Part shown: piece after piece, positions 25,670 to 34,457 of the stretch
Layout: every line of letters begins with the position of its first letter
How positions within the stretch are numbered: the first letter of the stretch is position 1
DNA from: Desulfosporosinus sp. BRH_c37
GTDB lineage: Bacteria > Bacillota > Desulfitobacteriia > Desulfitobacteriales > Desulfitobacteriaceae
NCBI GenBank assembly: GCA_001516045.1
Contig: LOEW01000220.1
Location: forward strand, 1 to 35,883
DNA length: 35,883 nucleotides
Direction: 5' to 3'
Translations under genes and position numbers: made by a program
The notes under the pieces: generated by a model
The model's database searches: none
What the model was told of the DNA's origin: nothing
Seen by the model: the letters and a program-made list of their open reading frames with translations, nothing else

Positions 25670-27097
25670 ATGAACAGTATTAGAACAAGGCTAACGGTTT
25701 CCTTTATGGTTGTAATTGTCATCACAATTATCAGTTTGGAGATACTCCTAATTTATACTGTTAGGCAGAACTCCTATGGGAGCATGGAAAGCAGTCTCGC
25801 CAGTCAGATCCGGATTTCCGCGGATTTATATACTAAATATTTTGCAGATACCACCCTAGAGGAAAACGTGCTCTACAATGTCGATGTCTTCTGGAAACAA
25901 ACCAATGCTCAAGTGGAGATTATCGACAAAGATGGGAGCATCATCATGGATTCCATCGGACTAATCCCGGCAGAGGATGCCCGCAGAGACGATATCCAAG
26001 CCGCATTAAAGGGTGAACGTGGGAAATGGATTGGGGAACAAGACAACGAACAGGTAATGGCTATTGCCTATCCTTTGCGGGCTAAGGGGCAAATTATCGG
26101 CGCCTTACGCTTTATTACCTCTTTACGTGAGGTTAATGCCGATATCGGGAGGATAGCAAATATCTTTATTGCCATTGGACTTGCGGTGCTTGTAATAGTC
26201 GGCCTTTTCAGCGTTTTACTAGCCAACACGATTGTGATTCCTTTGCGTGAAGTTACCGAGACAGCCCTTATCATGGCTAAGGGCAATTTTCATGCCCGCA
26301 GCAAGAAACGACAGGCGGATGAGATCGGAAAACTTTCGGACACCCTGAATTATCTAGCCGAAGAAATTGTTAAAAAGGATCAATTAAAAAATGAATTTAT
26401 CTCGTCAGTGTCGCATGAGTTACGCACCCCACTTACGTCTATTATGGGTTGGGCAATCACTCTGCAAAACGGTAACTTTCAAAATAAGGACATGCTCAAT
26501 GATGGTTTAGGGATCATCGCTAAGGAAAGTGAGCGGTTAACCTTGATGGTGGAGGAATTGCTGGATTTCTCCAAGTTTGTTTCTAGCCAGGTTAAATTAC
26601 AGATGCAACCCATTGACCTAGCCCGTCTTATGGAACATATCAGGAAACAGTTGACTCCCAGATCAATAAGGGAAAACATCGACTTTAGAGTTAGCTATCC
26701 CGGTGATTTGTCGCCCATGGTTGCGGATGGGAACCGGTTAAAACAGTTGTTTATTAATGTATTGGATAATGCCTTCAACTTTACTCCAGCGGGGGGCGAA
26801 GTTTCATTTACTGTTGAGGCTAGGAAAGGGCGATTCATGTTTCTCATCAAGGATAAGGGGTGTGGTATAGCGCCGGATGAGTTACCAAGGGTCAAGGAAA
26901 AATTCTATAAAGGCAAAACTTCCCGATCTAAAAACGGGATCGGACTGTCTATTTGCCAGGAGATTGTCGATTTGATGGGTGGGAGTTTAGAAATTACCAG
27001 CGAGTTGGACGTAGGAACTGAGGTTTATGTGGTAATCCCGCAGGGTATCGAATCCTCTTCTCCAGCGGGACTTGCAGGAGTTGATGCGAATGGTTAA
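25670..27097 (+). CDS. Two-component sensor histidine kinase
   Basis: A 475-aa membrane kinase: TM1 (about 7-30), extracytoplasmic sensor region (about 31-170), TM2 (about 165-190), HAMP linker (VIPLREVTETALIMAKGNF), HisKA with His249 in SSVSHELRTPLTSIMGW, and HATPase (N box NVLDNAFNFTPAGG; G boxes DKGCGIAPDE and GIGLSICQEIV). ATG at 25670 follows GGCAGGAGTC; an upstream ATG at 25649 is in frame but overlaps the regulator. Cognate partner of the OmpR-type regulator in front. The sensor region resembles PhoR/ResE-type kinases only in layout. Confidence 0.94.
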   Translation: MNSIRTRLTVSFMVVIVITIISLEILLIYTVRQNSYGSMESSLASQIRISADLYTKYFADTTLEENVLYNVDVFWKQTNAQVEIIDKDGSIIMDSIGLIPAEDARRDDIQAALKGERGKWIGEQDNEQVMAIAYPLRAKGQIIGALRFITSLREVNADIGRIANIFIAIGLAVLVIVGLFSVLLANTIVIPLREVTETALIMAKGNFHARSKKRQADEIGKLSDTLNYLAEEIVKKDQLKNEFISSVSHELRTPLTSIMGWAITLQNGNFQNKDMLNDGLGIIAKESERLTLMVEELLDFSKFVSSQVKLQMQPIDLARLMEHIRKQLTPRSIRENIDFRVSYPGDLSPMVADGNRLKQLFINVLDNAFNFTPAGGEVSFTVEARKGRFMFLIKDKGCGIAPDELPRVKEKFYKGKTSRSKNGIGLSICQEIVDLMGGSLEITSELDVGTEVYVVIPQGIESSSPAGLAGVDANG

Positions 27098-28625
27098 GGT
27101 GAGGAGAATTTTTTGGGTAGTCTTCGTGGTACTATTACTGAGCGGTTGTGCCGCGCCATCGGGGGACACAGACGGAAAGATTATCGCCCCAGTCAATAAA
27201 GTCAGCCCGCTTGAAGGAAAATGGGTGGTTACAGCAGATTTAAGGGTTGATGCTGACCACAAACCGAATCAGGTTTGGATCGGCAAAACGGCCCAGTTTA
27301 CTCAGGATGTCGCCAGTCTGGGAGACTATGTATGGCATAATCCGGCCTTTAAGATAAAAAAGGTCAATTCCCAGGCCTACTTACTTTCAAAGTTTGTTAG
27401 TATGCCGCTGGAGCTGGTGTTCAACAGTCCGGAAGTGGAGGTCGTGACGGTATCCACGGCGGATAATTTTCTGGGTGAATTTATGAAAATTGATGACAGG
27501 CATGCAGTAGCTTTTGTCCAAAATAATGCTCTGTATTTAGAGAAAGTTCTGGATTCTGTGGATCCGTCTTTGGCCACTATTACGCCCATCCCTGGCAAGT
27601 CAACGCTGGAGAAGACGAACCTAAGTGGAGTAACCGGAGTAACCGGAGTATCCGGAGTACTCTTGGGGCTTAAAACAGTCGGCAAATCCGACGGAAAGAG
27701 CGATCCGAGCTATAGTTATCGAACTATATGGATAGCCACTGATAACGGGCAACTTCATCCTCTGCTGGGAGAGAAGGATATATTTTTCCCTCGCCAGAGT
27801 GGTTTTTGGCAACTGAAAGTGTGTCGGGCACAGGATGGAGGCAAAGTCGAAGATGTGATGTATGCTTATGACATTTCTACCAAAGATCCATTAAGTCAGC
27901 CGCTCAAGCTGAATCCTGCTCGCTGGCTAAATAAAGTAGGAACTTTAGCTAGGAGTATAGATTATATCAGTAATGACTACGTGACTGTTGAGAATAATGG
28001 GAGCGGAACTTTAGTCAGTGATGGCTCAGCTTGGACAGATCAACGTTTGCAGGTTCTGCCCGTAGATCATATAGCCGGATCTGAAGGAATTAAGTTATCT
28101 TACCTGGTGGGAGATAGTGGTTCCTTGGCATTTAAAAGCGCCAGAGACCAGGTGCAACAGGCCATCGTAAATGGGGATAGTAAGGAGATAGGTACAGGCG
28201 AGGCCGAGCAAAATTTTGGCTTGGTCCGTAAAAACGGTCATTGGTTTTTCCAAGGGCGCATCAATTATAGCAGTGAGGACAAACCAGGCTATGTCGACTT
28301 TAATGTTAATATTGTTCCACCAGCCAAGCTGGTCTCGTATGACACGTTGTATTTAAGCTGGCAGAATATCAAGGATCGGGTACCGGAAGCCGTGGATGCG
28401 TATACTTCTCCCAACAGGGATATCGCTATCGTAGTGATGAAAGGTCGATTATACGTTTATGCCATCAAGGGAGGTAATTTTGACGGGGAACCTCTCGCTA
28501 AGCTAAAACTGAACGAAGGGGAAACCGTTGTAATGTCGGAATGGGCTACCACGGGGCTTTATGTGGATAATTGGGAGAAGAGCTTTAGTGCAAATGGGGC
28601 AACAGAGATCAGAACCCTGCCGTGA
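27090..28625 (+). CDS. Predicted lipoprotein of unknown function
   Basis: A 511-aa protein with a lipoprotein signal: basic start, hydrophobic stretch and lipobox LLLSGC with Cys20, so it should be anchored on the outer face of the membrane. The mature part is beta-rich with no recognised family motif. Near residue 180, a 9-bp tandem repeat encodes SGVTGVTGVSGV. ATG at 27090 is 9 nt after GCAGGAG and overlaps the kinase stop by 8 bp; ATG at 27084 is also possible. Overlap with the kinase gene suggests a linked role, such as sensing or responding to an envelope signal (inference). Confidence 0.8.
   Translation: MVKVRRIFWVVFVVLLLSGCAAPSGDTDGKIIAPVNKVSPLEGKWVVTADLRVDADHKPNQVWIGKTAQFTQDVASLGDYVWHNPAFKIKKVNSQAYLLSKFVSMPLELVFNSPEVEVVTVSTADNFLGEFMKIDDRHAVAFVQNNALYLEKVLDSVDPSLATITPIPGKSTLEKTNLSGVTGVTGVSGVLLGLKTVGKSDGKSDPSYSYRTIWIATDNGQLHPLLGEKDIFFPRQSGFWQLKVCRAQDGGKVEDVMYAYDISTKDPLSQPLKLNPARWLNKVGTLARSIDYISNDYVTVENNGSGTLVSDGSAWTDQRLQVLPVDHIAGSEGIKLSYLVGDSGSLAFKSARDQVQQAIVNGDSKEIGTGEAEQNFGLVRKNGHWFFQGRINYSSEDKPGYVDFNVNIVPPAKLVSYDTLYLSWQNIKDRVPEAVDAYTSPNRDIAIVVMKGRLYVYAIKGGNFDGEPLAKLKLNEGETVVMSEWATTGLYVDNWEKSFSANGATEIRTLP
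27626..27661 (+). repeat. In-frame 9-bp tandem repeat in lipoprotein gene
   Basis: Three nearly identical GGAGTAACC-type units plus a partial fourth (GGAGTAACC, GGAGTAACC, GGAGTATCC, GGAGTACTC), encoding repeated Gly-Val-Thr/Ser. Because the unit is a multiple of three, slippage would change length without breaking the frame. Confidence 0.8.
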
Positions 28626-28760
28626 TCGAGGTTCGAGTGGATATGATCTTTACAGTTATGAGCATATTCAATGTCAATTAATGACTTTCCTGAATTGGTG
28701 GAATAGGGCAAACTAGTTACACATATTGTAGAGTAAGAACTCCGCCAAAGGGGGCATGAG

Positions 28761-29423
28761 ATGAAGAAAAGAGGATATGGGTTAATCATCGTAATCAGTA
28801 TCGTGTTGGTGGGGGGGCTTCTTGGACGCTATTTATGGCAACCAGACCCTACGGATTTAGTCAAACACGGCTTAGAACGATTGAACACAGCGACCTCTTT
28901 TCGCTACAGTTTGACCCAGCATCAATGGGTCGAGGGAAAAGATCGAGTACTCACTCAGGTTCTAGGGGAAAAAGATGGTGGGAACACTCGAATCTTGGGA
29001 CAGCTGGCCGGAAGCGAAGTAGAGATGATCAAAATGGGGGATTCTACTTACAGTAAAGATCCTTTTAGTAAGAAGTGGATCAGATTTGCAAACGCTCTAG
29101 CAGCTCAGGAAGTCTTTTTGGCGGAGCTCAACCCTTTATCTTCGCTTCAAATGAAAGAGCTTGGAGAGGTGATGCTTAGCGATCAAGGGAAAGTAAATGG
29201 AGAAAAAGTTTGGGTATGTCATTTATCACCCAGCGTGCAGAATCAAATGATGGAGGTATTTTGGACCGATTTCCAGTATACATTATATATTCGTAAGTCT
29301 GATAAAATTCTAGTAAAAGCAATAATTGAAGCCAAAAATAAAGTGAAGTCCGACCCAATGACAATGACACTTGAGTTTAAGGATATTGGAAAGAAGATAA
29401 ATATACAAGCGCCGGATATTTAA
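28761..29423 (+). CDS. Membrane-anchored extracytoplasmic protein
   Basis: A 220-aa protein with one N-terminal membrane helix (LIIVISIVLVGGLLGRYLW) and a 190-residue exterior part that reads like the LolA/LppX/LprG-type half-barrel: a helix (DLVKHGLERLNTATSF) followed by many alternating strands with the motif GDSTYSKDPFSKKW. No lipobox Cys. ATG after GGGGGCATGAG. It lies 135 bp behind the lipoprotein gene in the same orientation. The fold suggestion is by pattern only. Confidence 0.75.
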   Translation: MKKRGYGLIIVISIVLVGGLLGRYLWQPDPTDLVKHGLERLNTATSFRYSLTQHQWVEGKDRVLTQVLGEKDGGNTRILGQLAGSEVEMIKMGDSTYSKDPFSKKWIRFANALAAQEVFLAELNPLSSLQMKELGEVMLSDQGKVNGEKVWVCHLSPSVQNQMMEVFWTDFQYTLYIRKSDKILVKAIIEAKNKVKSDPMTMTLEFKDIGKKINIQAPDI

Positions 29424-29448
29424 AAAACGGTGTTCCTATGGGTGCAAA

Positions 29449-29486
29449 AGGGGCAGAAATAACTCTCTGGGTTATTTCTGCCTCAT
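29449..29486 (+). terminator. Hairpin after membrane-anchored protein gene
   Basis: GGCAGAAATAAC pairs with GTTATTTCTGCC around a 7-nt loop (about 29451-29481). A short T-poor tail follows, so it is a weaker intrinsic terminator. Confidence 0.6.
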
Positions 29487-29541
29487 TAGTATCTTAACGA
29501 AAAAAATTAGTGCTTTGGACCGTTGTTGACTCGTAAAACGT

Positions 29542-29570
29542 TTGCACAATGGACAAGCCTCTGATATAGT
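29542..29570 (+). promoter_or_regulatory. Probable sigma-A promoter of hpt
   Basis: TTGCAC (29542-29547), 17-bp spacer, TATAGT (29565-29570), 39 bp upstream of the hpt start. Good consensus, no operator recognised. Confidence 0.55.
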
Positions 29571-29608
29571 TTTAAGATAAGTTTTATCGTAAGTTGGAGG
29601 TGCCCTAA

Positions 29609-30148
29609 ATGGAAGAATATATTGAACGAGTATTAATTTCTAGGGAAGACTTGGGAAGGCGTGTGGCAGAACTTGGCGTTGAGATTACTCGAGATTACAA
29701 AGGAAAAAAAATCTTAGTCCTTGGGATATTAAAAGGTGCGGTTCCCTTTATGGCGGATCTCATCCGAGAGATAAAATTGCCTTTGACCTATGATTTTATG
29801 GCTCTATCAAGCTATGGAGTCTCAACACAGTCTTCTGGAGTAGTGCGTATCCTTAAGGACTTAGAACGTAGTGTCGAGGATGTCCACATTTTGATTGCCG
29901 AGGATATTGTGGATACGGGATTGACTTTAAAGTACTTAAAAGACAACTTAAAAGGACGGAATCCTCTAAGCGTAAAGGTGGTTACTCTACTCGACAAAGC
30001 CGCCCGCCGGAAAGCGGAGGTTACTCCAGATTACAACGGTTTTTCGATTCCAGATGAATTTGTTGTGGGGTACGGCCTTGACTTCAACGAAGAGTATCGG
30101 AATCTGCCCTATATCGGCGTGTTAAAACAGGAAGCGTACAAGAATTAG
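29609..30148 (+). CDS. hpt: Hypoxanthine phosphoribosyltransferase
   Basis: A 179-aa purine-salvage enzyme converting hypoxanthine or guanine plus PRPP to IMP or GMP. It has ILKGAVPFMADL (PPi loop), the flexible-loop residues SYG, and the PRPP-binding motif LIAEDIVDTGLTLKYL (acidic pair followed by DTGLT). C-terminal VGYGLDFNEEYRNLPYIG is typical of bacterial HPRT. ATG after TTGGAGGTG. It is followed, after a 521-bp spacer with repeats, by guaA, so purine salvage and GMP synthesis genes are neighbours. Confidence 0.96.
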   Translation: MEEYIERVLISREDLGRRVAELGVEITRDYKGKKILVLGILKGAVPFMADLIREIKLPLTYDFMALSSYGVSTQSSGVVRILKDLERSVEDVHILIAEDIVDTGLTLKYLKDNLKGRNPLSVKVVTLLDKAARRKAEVTPDYNGFSIPDEFVVGYGLDFNEEYRNLPYIGVLKQEAYKN

Positions 30149-30669
30149 GAGCCAGTGGGAGGAAGTGTCTTAGCACGTTCGCACACGTTCCATTGCTATT
30201 CGCTTGTCGCTAAGGCTAAACCGCGTAACCTCTGGGCTTTCTGCATGTGCGACCAACGCGGTTCTTAACGCCTTATCGACTGTGCTCATTGACGCAATTC
30301 CTCTCTTCGTGCTCTCTAAGCTAAGAAACTTCCTCTTGCTTGGGTTGGCGGGGGTTTGGAACGACCGAGAATACCGCGGCGCTGTTGCGTTTATGACGCA
30401 AATGTGCTTGGCGTGTTTTCTGGGGAGACGCAAGTAGGGCCGGTTATTGACTTGCATTTCTGGGCTAAGAACCTAATCTGACTTAGGGCGCCGGGGATTG
30501 GTACGACCAGGGGCTGTGGTGCTGTTTGCGTTTATGACGCAAATGCGCTTTGTGTGTTTTCTGGGGAGACGACAAGTTGGGGCGGTTTCTTCTGGGCGTT
30601 GAGGCTTCTTGGGAAGCTGTTTGTAAATGAAGAACTAATAATACTAAACAGGAATGGTGATGAAATATC
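30149..30669. repeat. hpt-guaA spacer with GC-richer direct repeat
   Basis: Two copies of a unit of about 95 bp lie at about 30352-30445 and 30493-30588. Both contain the block TTGCGT-TTATG-ACGCAA (a hairpin), GCAAATG, GTGTTTTCTGGGGAGACG and then CAAGT, and both start near ATTGGTACGACC / TTTGGAACGACC. An inverted repeat AACCGCG / CGCGGTT lies at about 30220-30262. The region is GC-richer than the genes beside it. ORFs in both strands (for example 30204-30437 and 30170-30457) have no credible start site and look like products of the repeat. Probably a dispersed or degenerate element. Confidence 0.6.
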
Positions 30670-32202
30670 GTGACACAGGAAGTCGTATTGGTTTTGGATT
30701 TTGGTGGACAGTACAATCAGCTTATTGCTCGTCGTGTGAGGGAAGCTCATGTGTATTCTGAAATGGTTTCTCATAAAACTTCGATTGAGGAAATTCGGTC
30801 TCGCAAGCCAAAGGGCATTATCTTTTCGGGCGGACCGGCAAGTGTAAACCAAGTGAATGCTCCTGAAGTGGACCCTGAAATTTACAACTTAGGGATTCCC
30901 ATATTGGGTATTTGCTATGGGATGCAGCTGATGACGGTACAATTAGGGGGAAACGTAAAACATCCTGAGGCCAGCGAGTATGGGAAAGCCATGCTGACGG
31001 TTGATAGGACATCAGGCCTGTGGAAAGACTTGGGTGGAGAGCGTCCGTGTTGGATGAGCCACGGTGATTCTGTGCACGAATTACCTGAAGGCTTTGTGGT
31101 TGCTGCTCATACTTGGAATACTCCAATTGCAGCCATGATGAATGAAGAGCGGCATTTTTATGGTGTTCAGTTTCATCCTGAAGTGAAACATACCCCAGAT
31201 GGGCAAGCAATGTTAGAAAAATTTCTCTATGATATTTGTAAATGTGTTGGGGACTGGACTATGGAGTCCTTTATAGAATTGCAAGTGGCAGAGATCCGTG
31301 CTAAGGTCGGAAAGAAGCGTGTCCTATGTGCTTTGAGCGGTGGGGTGGATTCTTCGGTTGCTGCGGCATTAGTGCATCGAGCAGTGGGAGATCAATTGAC
31401 CTGCGTCTTTGTTGATCATGGCTTTATGCGTAAGAATGAGGCAGAGCAGGTTAAAAAAATATTTACGGAACAGTTCCAACTGAATCTGGTGTTTGTGGAT
31501 GTCCATGAACGCTTTATGCAAAAGCTACTAGGGGTATCCGAGCCGGAACTGAAACGCAAAGCGATTGGCAATGAGTTTATCCGTGTCTTTGAGGTAGAAG
31601 CCTTAAAGCTTGGCCAAGTAGATTTCTTGGTTCAAGGGACTCTTTATCCGGATATTGTGGAGAGCGGAACGGATACTGCGGAAACGATTAAGAGTCATCA
31701 TAATGTGGGTGGCTTGCCTGAGGACATGCAATTTGAACTGATCGAGCCGTTACGTTTGCTCTTTAAAGATGAAGTGCGCGAACTCGGAATTGAACTCGGG
31801 ATGAGTGAAGAGATTGTCTGGCGGCAACCATTCCCTGGACCTGGACTGGCGATCCGTATTCTCGGGGAAGTGACCCGTGAGAAATTAGACATTTTACGCG
31901 AAGCAGATGCTGTTATCATAGAAGAAATTCGTCGAGCAGGAATGTATCGTGAATTATGGCAGAGTTTTGCCGTCCTCCCTTCGATTAAAAGCGTTGGTGT
32001 AATGGGTGATGGCCGTACCTATGAGTATCCCATCATTCTAAGAGCTGTCACCAGCGAAGATGCCATGACCGCGGATTGGGCAAGGTTGCCGTATGAACTC
32101 TTAGAGAGTATATCCTCAAGGATAGTGAATGAGGTGCAAGGAGTCAATCGTGTGGTTTATGATATTACCTCGAAGCCGCCTGGAACGATTGAGTGGGAAT
32201 AA
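30670..32202 (+). CDS. guaA: GMP synthase (glutamine-hydrolysing)
   Basis: A 510-aa GuaA converting XMP to GMP with ATP and glutamine. Class I glutamine amidotransferase domain: FSGGPASVN, nucleophile Cys82 in [22 protein letters not shown] (His/Glu of the triad). ATP-pyrophosphatase domain with the P-loop [14 protein letters not shown] (about residue 220), then the C-terminal dimerisation domain ending [12 protein letters not shown] start at 30670 after AGGAATGGTGATG. A terminator follows at 32211, and accessory DNA begins right after it; the guaA 3' end is a known integration site for genomic islands in several Firmicutes. Confidence 0.97.
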   Translation: MTQEVVLVLDFGGQYNQLIARRVREAHVYSEMVSHKTSIEEIRSRKPKGIIFSGGPASVNQVNAPEVDPEIYNLGIPILGICYGMQLMTVQLGGNVKHPEASEYGKAMLTVDRTSGLWKDLGGERPCWMSHGDSVHELPEGFVVAAHTWNTPIAAMMNEERHFYGVQFHPEVKHTPDGQAMLEKFLYDICKCVGDWTMESFIELQVAEIRAKVGKKRVLCALSGGVDSSVAAALVHRAVGDQLTCVFVDHGFMRKNEAEQVKKIFTEQFQLNLVFVDVHERFMQKLLGVSEPELKRKAIGNEFIRVFEVEALKLGQVDFLVQGTLYPDIVESGTDTAETIKSHHNVGGLPEDMQFELIEPLRLLFKDEVRELGIELGMSEEIVWRQPFPGPGLAIRILGEVTREKLDILREADAVIIEEIRRAGMYRELWQSFAVLPSIKSVGVMGDGRTYEYPIILRAVTSEDAMTADWARLPYELLESISSRIVNEVQGVNRVVYDITSKPPGTIEWE

Positions 32203-32210
32203 GAAACACA

Positions 32211-32250
32211 GCCCCGAGAACCTCAGTAAATCAAGGATCTCGGGGCGTTT
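32211..32250 (+). terminator. Intrinsic terminator after guaA
   Basis: GCCCCGAGA (32211-32219) pairs with TCTCGGGGC (32238-32246) across an 18-nt loop, followed by GTTTTAT. Marks the end of the purine genes. Confidence 0.85.
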
Positions 32251-32316
32251 TATGCTTAGTGATAACAGATTGATAACAGTTACAGCTTTTCAAGTGCTTT
32301 ATGTATCCTGTACAAC

Positions 32317-33523
32317 CTCGACAAACCACAACAGTCGTCAGTTTATAGCTTCCAATATAGACAGCGATAGGTCACAGTTTAATATATCTTATTGCAATAT
32401 CCCCATCAAAGATGTGTACCATGAGCTTTTTGATGATGCACTCCAGCGATACAATGCTATGCAGACCAGAGCGACCGCTGCATTAACGATTATTATGAAA
32501 AAATCAGAACGCCAAACAGGAAAAATTATTTTATGAGGTCATTTTTCAGGTGGGCAACATGGAAAATATGGCTTCAAAATCTGCCGATGGACAGCTCGCG
32601 GCAAAGATGCTCGGCGAGTTCATGAGCGGCTTTCAAGAGCGTAATACCTATCTAAAAGTATTTTCTGCTCATCTGCATATGGATGAAGTCACGCCGCACC
32701 TGCATGTAGATTTTATACCGTTTACCACCGGCAGCAAGCGCGGGCTGGACACCCGTGTTTCTCTCAAACAGGCGCTGGCTAATCAAAGTTTCACTGGTGG
32801 TACCAGGGGTGACACGGAGTGGAACCAATGGGTCAAATCAGAGAAAGAGAAGCTTGCGCAGGTGATGGAGCGCCATGGCATTGAGTGGGAACAGTTTGGA
32901 ACCCACGAGGAGCACTTGAGTGTCATTGACTACAAAAAAGTTCAGCGCGCCAAAGAAGTCGTTGCACTTGAGGATACAATTACCGGCAAGCAGGAAGAAC
33001 TTGACGATTTCCTTTCTCGGCTGGTGGATGTCCAAGATCAGCAGCAAACAGTGGAAAGCAAAGAAAGGTTTATCCCCATCATGCCGGTCATTACGATAGT
33101 GACCCGGAATATCAATTGCCGGAACCAAGGCCGTTGATGACAGCAAAAAGTTATAGAGAGAAAGTAGCAGCTCCATTGGTGCAAAAACTTAAAATTGTAA
33201 TTCGCAGTATCTTATCACAGTTCTTTGAAAAGACAAGAGAGCTGATAACGGAACTTGATCGAGCAAATAGTCAAATTCGAAGCCTATATAAACGTCTTGA
33301 AATAAGCGACGCAAAAGGTGAACGCCTTCAAGGAATTGAGAAAGATTACAACCGGCTGCGTCGGTTTTTGGGAGGATACAGGACAGATGAGATAATTAGT
33401 GAAGTAAAGGTACAGGAAATTGCGGATAAGGCAAGGAGTGAAAGAAAAAGTGAAGTTTTTGGAAGGGGAGGCGAGGGAACGGCAACATGGAAAATTGCTG
33501 GAAAACAAGATTATGAACGATGA
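32317..33523 (+). pseudogene. Frameshifted MobV/TnpZ-type relaxase remnant
   Basis: Pieces of a plasmid-mobilisation (Mob/Pre) relaxase lie in successive frames: NHNSRQFIASNIDSDRSQF ... YHELFDDALQRYNAMQTR (frame from about 32317), DRCINDYYEKIRT in a second frame near 32475, then KQEKLFYEVIFQVGN leading into the long frame from 32550. That frame has the metal-binding relaxase motif HLHMDEVTPHLHVDF. A third shift near 33080 moves to the frame of YDSDPEYQLPEPRPL and the coiled-coil C terminus (about 33116-33523). At least three frameshifts and no clear start: a decayed gene. The order relaxase then TnpV resembles Tn4451/Tn4453-type mobilisable transposons, where TnpZ is the relaxase. Confidence 0.88.
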
Positions 33524-33536
33524 GGAGGATTTTACA

Positions 33537-33908
33537 ATGAAAAAGCATATCGCAGATAAGAAATCAGGCATTAGCTATACACGAAACGGCGATTACCATA
33601 TTTCTGGTTTGGATTCACAAAAACAGGAATACGAAATCAGGAGATTCGGAAGAGAACATTTGCAATATCTAAAAGAGAATCAGCCAATGATGTATACTGA
33701 ATTCCTTCTTTCTGGACGGATCAATGCCTACCTACACGAGGTTGACATTAAAGCCATGGAGATGATTAACAGACTGGTTAGAGAATATTCCCTGCAACAA
33801 GGAGTAACCGAGCAGTTAAAAGCCAAAAATCAGATGGAATGGGTCGGGAGAATGAACAATATTCGAAATGCAGTTGAAGAAGTAGTCAGAAATGAAATAA
33901 CCAGTTAA
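33537..33908 (+). CDS. tnpV: TnpV family transposon-encoded protein
   Basis: A 123-aa TnpV-like protein. It has the KKHIADKKSGISYTRNGDYH start, the central GREHLQYLKENQPMMYTEFLLSG and the C-terminal QMEWVGRMNNIRNAVEEVV that typify TnpV of Tn4451-like elements. ATG at 33537 follows GATGAGGAGG; the frame is open further upstream to 33420 but without a site. The biochemical role of TnpV is not established. The gene looks intact, unlike the relaxase in front. No TnpX serine recombinase is visible here. Confidence 0.88.
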   Translation: MKKHIADKKSGISYTRNGDYHISGLDSQKQEYEIRRFGREHLQYLKENQPMMYTEFLLSGRINAYLHEVDIKAMEMINRLVREYSLQQGVTEQLKAKNQMEWVGRMNNIRNAVEEVVRNEITS

Positions 33909-33984
33909 AAAATGGAGGGTTTGCGGAAATGCGTTGCCCCTTCGGAATCGGACATGAAAAAGATCTCCTGTCGTAGGATAGAGA

Positions 33985-34048
33985 TTACAGTAGGAGGTCT
34001 CTCACTTGTAATCAGCAAGCCAGGGGTTCAAGTCCCCTCTTAAGCTCA
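33985..34048 (+). tRNA. Degenerate tRNA-Thr(TGT)-like 3' half
   Basis: The sequence has a tRNA-type anticodon loop CTTGTAA (anticodon TGT, Thr) with flanking CTCA...TCAG arms holding one C-C mismatch, then a perfect T arm AGGGG-TTCAAGT-CCCCT and a 3' stretch CTTAAGCTCA. No matching 5' acceptor strand (GCTTAAG) or normal D arm is present; upstream, CAGTAGGAGG is only faintly D-loop-like. It is therefore probably a pseudo-tRNA or the 3' end duplicated by an integrating element, not a working tRNA. Confidence 0.5.
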
Positions 34049-34061
34049 AATGCAAAAGACT

Positions 34062-34090
34062 GTGTAGTTTCAATGGCTACACGTTTTTTT
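34062..34090 (+). terminator. Intrinsic terminator downstream of pseudo-tRNA
   Basis: GTGTAG (34062-34067) pairs with CTACAC (34077-34082), followed by GTTTTTTTT. A compact terminator like those found after tRNA genes or small RNAs. Confidence 0.85.
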
Positions 34091-34189
34091 ACCCATTTGT
34101 TATTATCCATTATTTGGGAAAAAAGACCTTTTATTATTCGCTTGAGAGATGTATAATAATGCTGACATACTTTAACAGGAGTTTTTGCT

Positions 34190-34375
34190 ATGGATTATGT
34201 TACACCGAAAGATAAATCAATAGAATGGGGTCTTACCCAGCGCAGAGTTGAAGTGCTCTGTGATAAAGGTCGTATCCCCGGAGCTTATCGCCTCGGTCGT
34301 GTTTGGGCTATTCCCCAAAATGCCGAAAAGCCGATAGATGGGCGAACAATAATGGCGAAAGAAACAAAACGATAA
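34190..34375 (+). CDS. Small helix-turn-helix DNA-binding protein
   Basis: A 61-aa protein with an excisionase/MerR-like helix-turn-helix: EWGLTQRRVEVLCDKGRIP GAYRLGRVWAIP, the pattern shared by many small clostridial DNA-binding proteins that accompany restriction or mobile genes. ATG after AACAGGAGTTTTTGCT. It is 82 bp ahead of the restriction gene and may regulate it, or act as a recombination directionality factor. Intact; specific role unknown. Confidence 0.75.
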   Translation: MDYVTPKDKSIEWGLTQRRVEVLCDKGRIPGAYRLGRVWAIPQNAEKPIDGRTIMAKETKR

Positions 34376-34457
34376 ATGGTATCTTTTTTTGGTGAGGTGT
34401 GCTCATGAAAAACACAGCGGTTTTTGGTACGAAAACTAAATTGAGAGGAGATTAATA

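Noticed and set aside
30170..30457. Overlapping ORFs on both strands in the hpt-guaA spacer
   Set aside because: They fall in the degenerate repeat and lack start signals; coding potential on both strands points to a repeat rather than genes.
32188..32892. 12-bp match ATTGAGTGGGAA at the guaA end and inside the relaxase as an att repeat
   Set aside because: In both places it encodes Ile-Glu-Trp-Glu in a conserved protein context; most likely chance.
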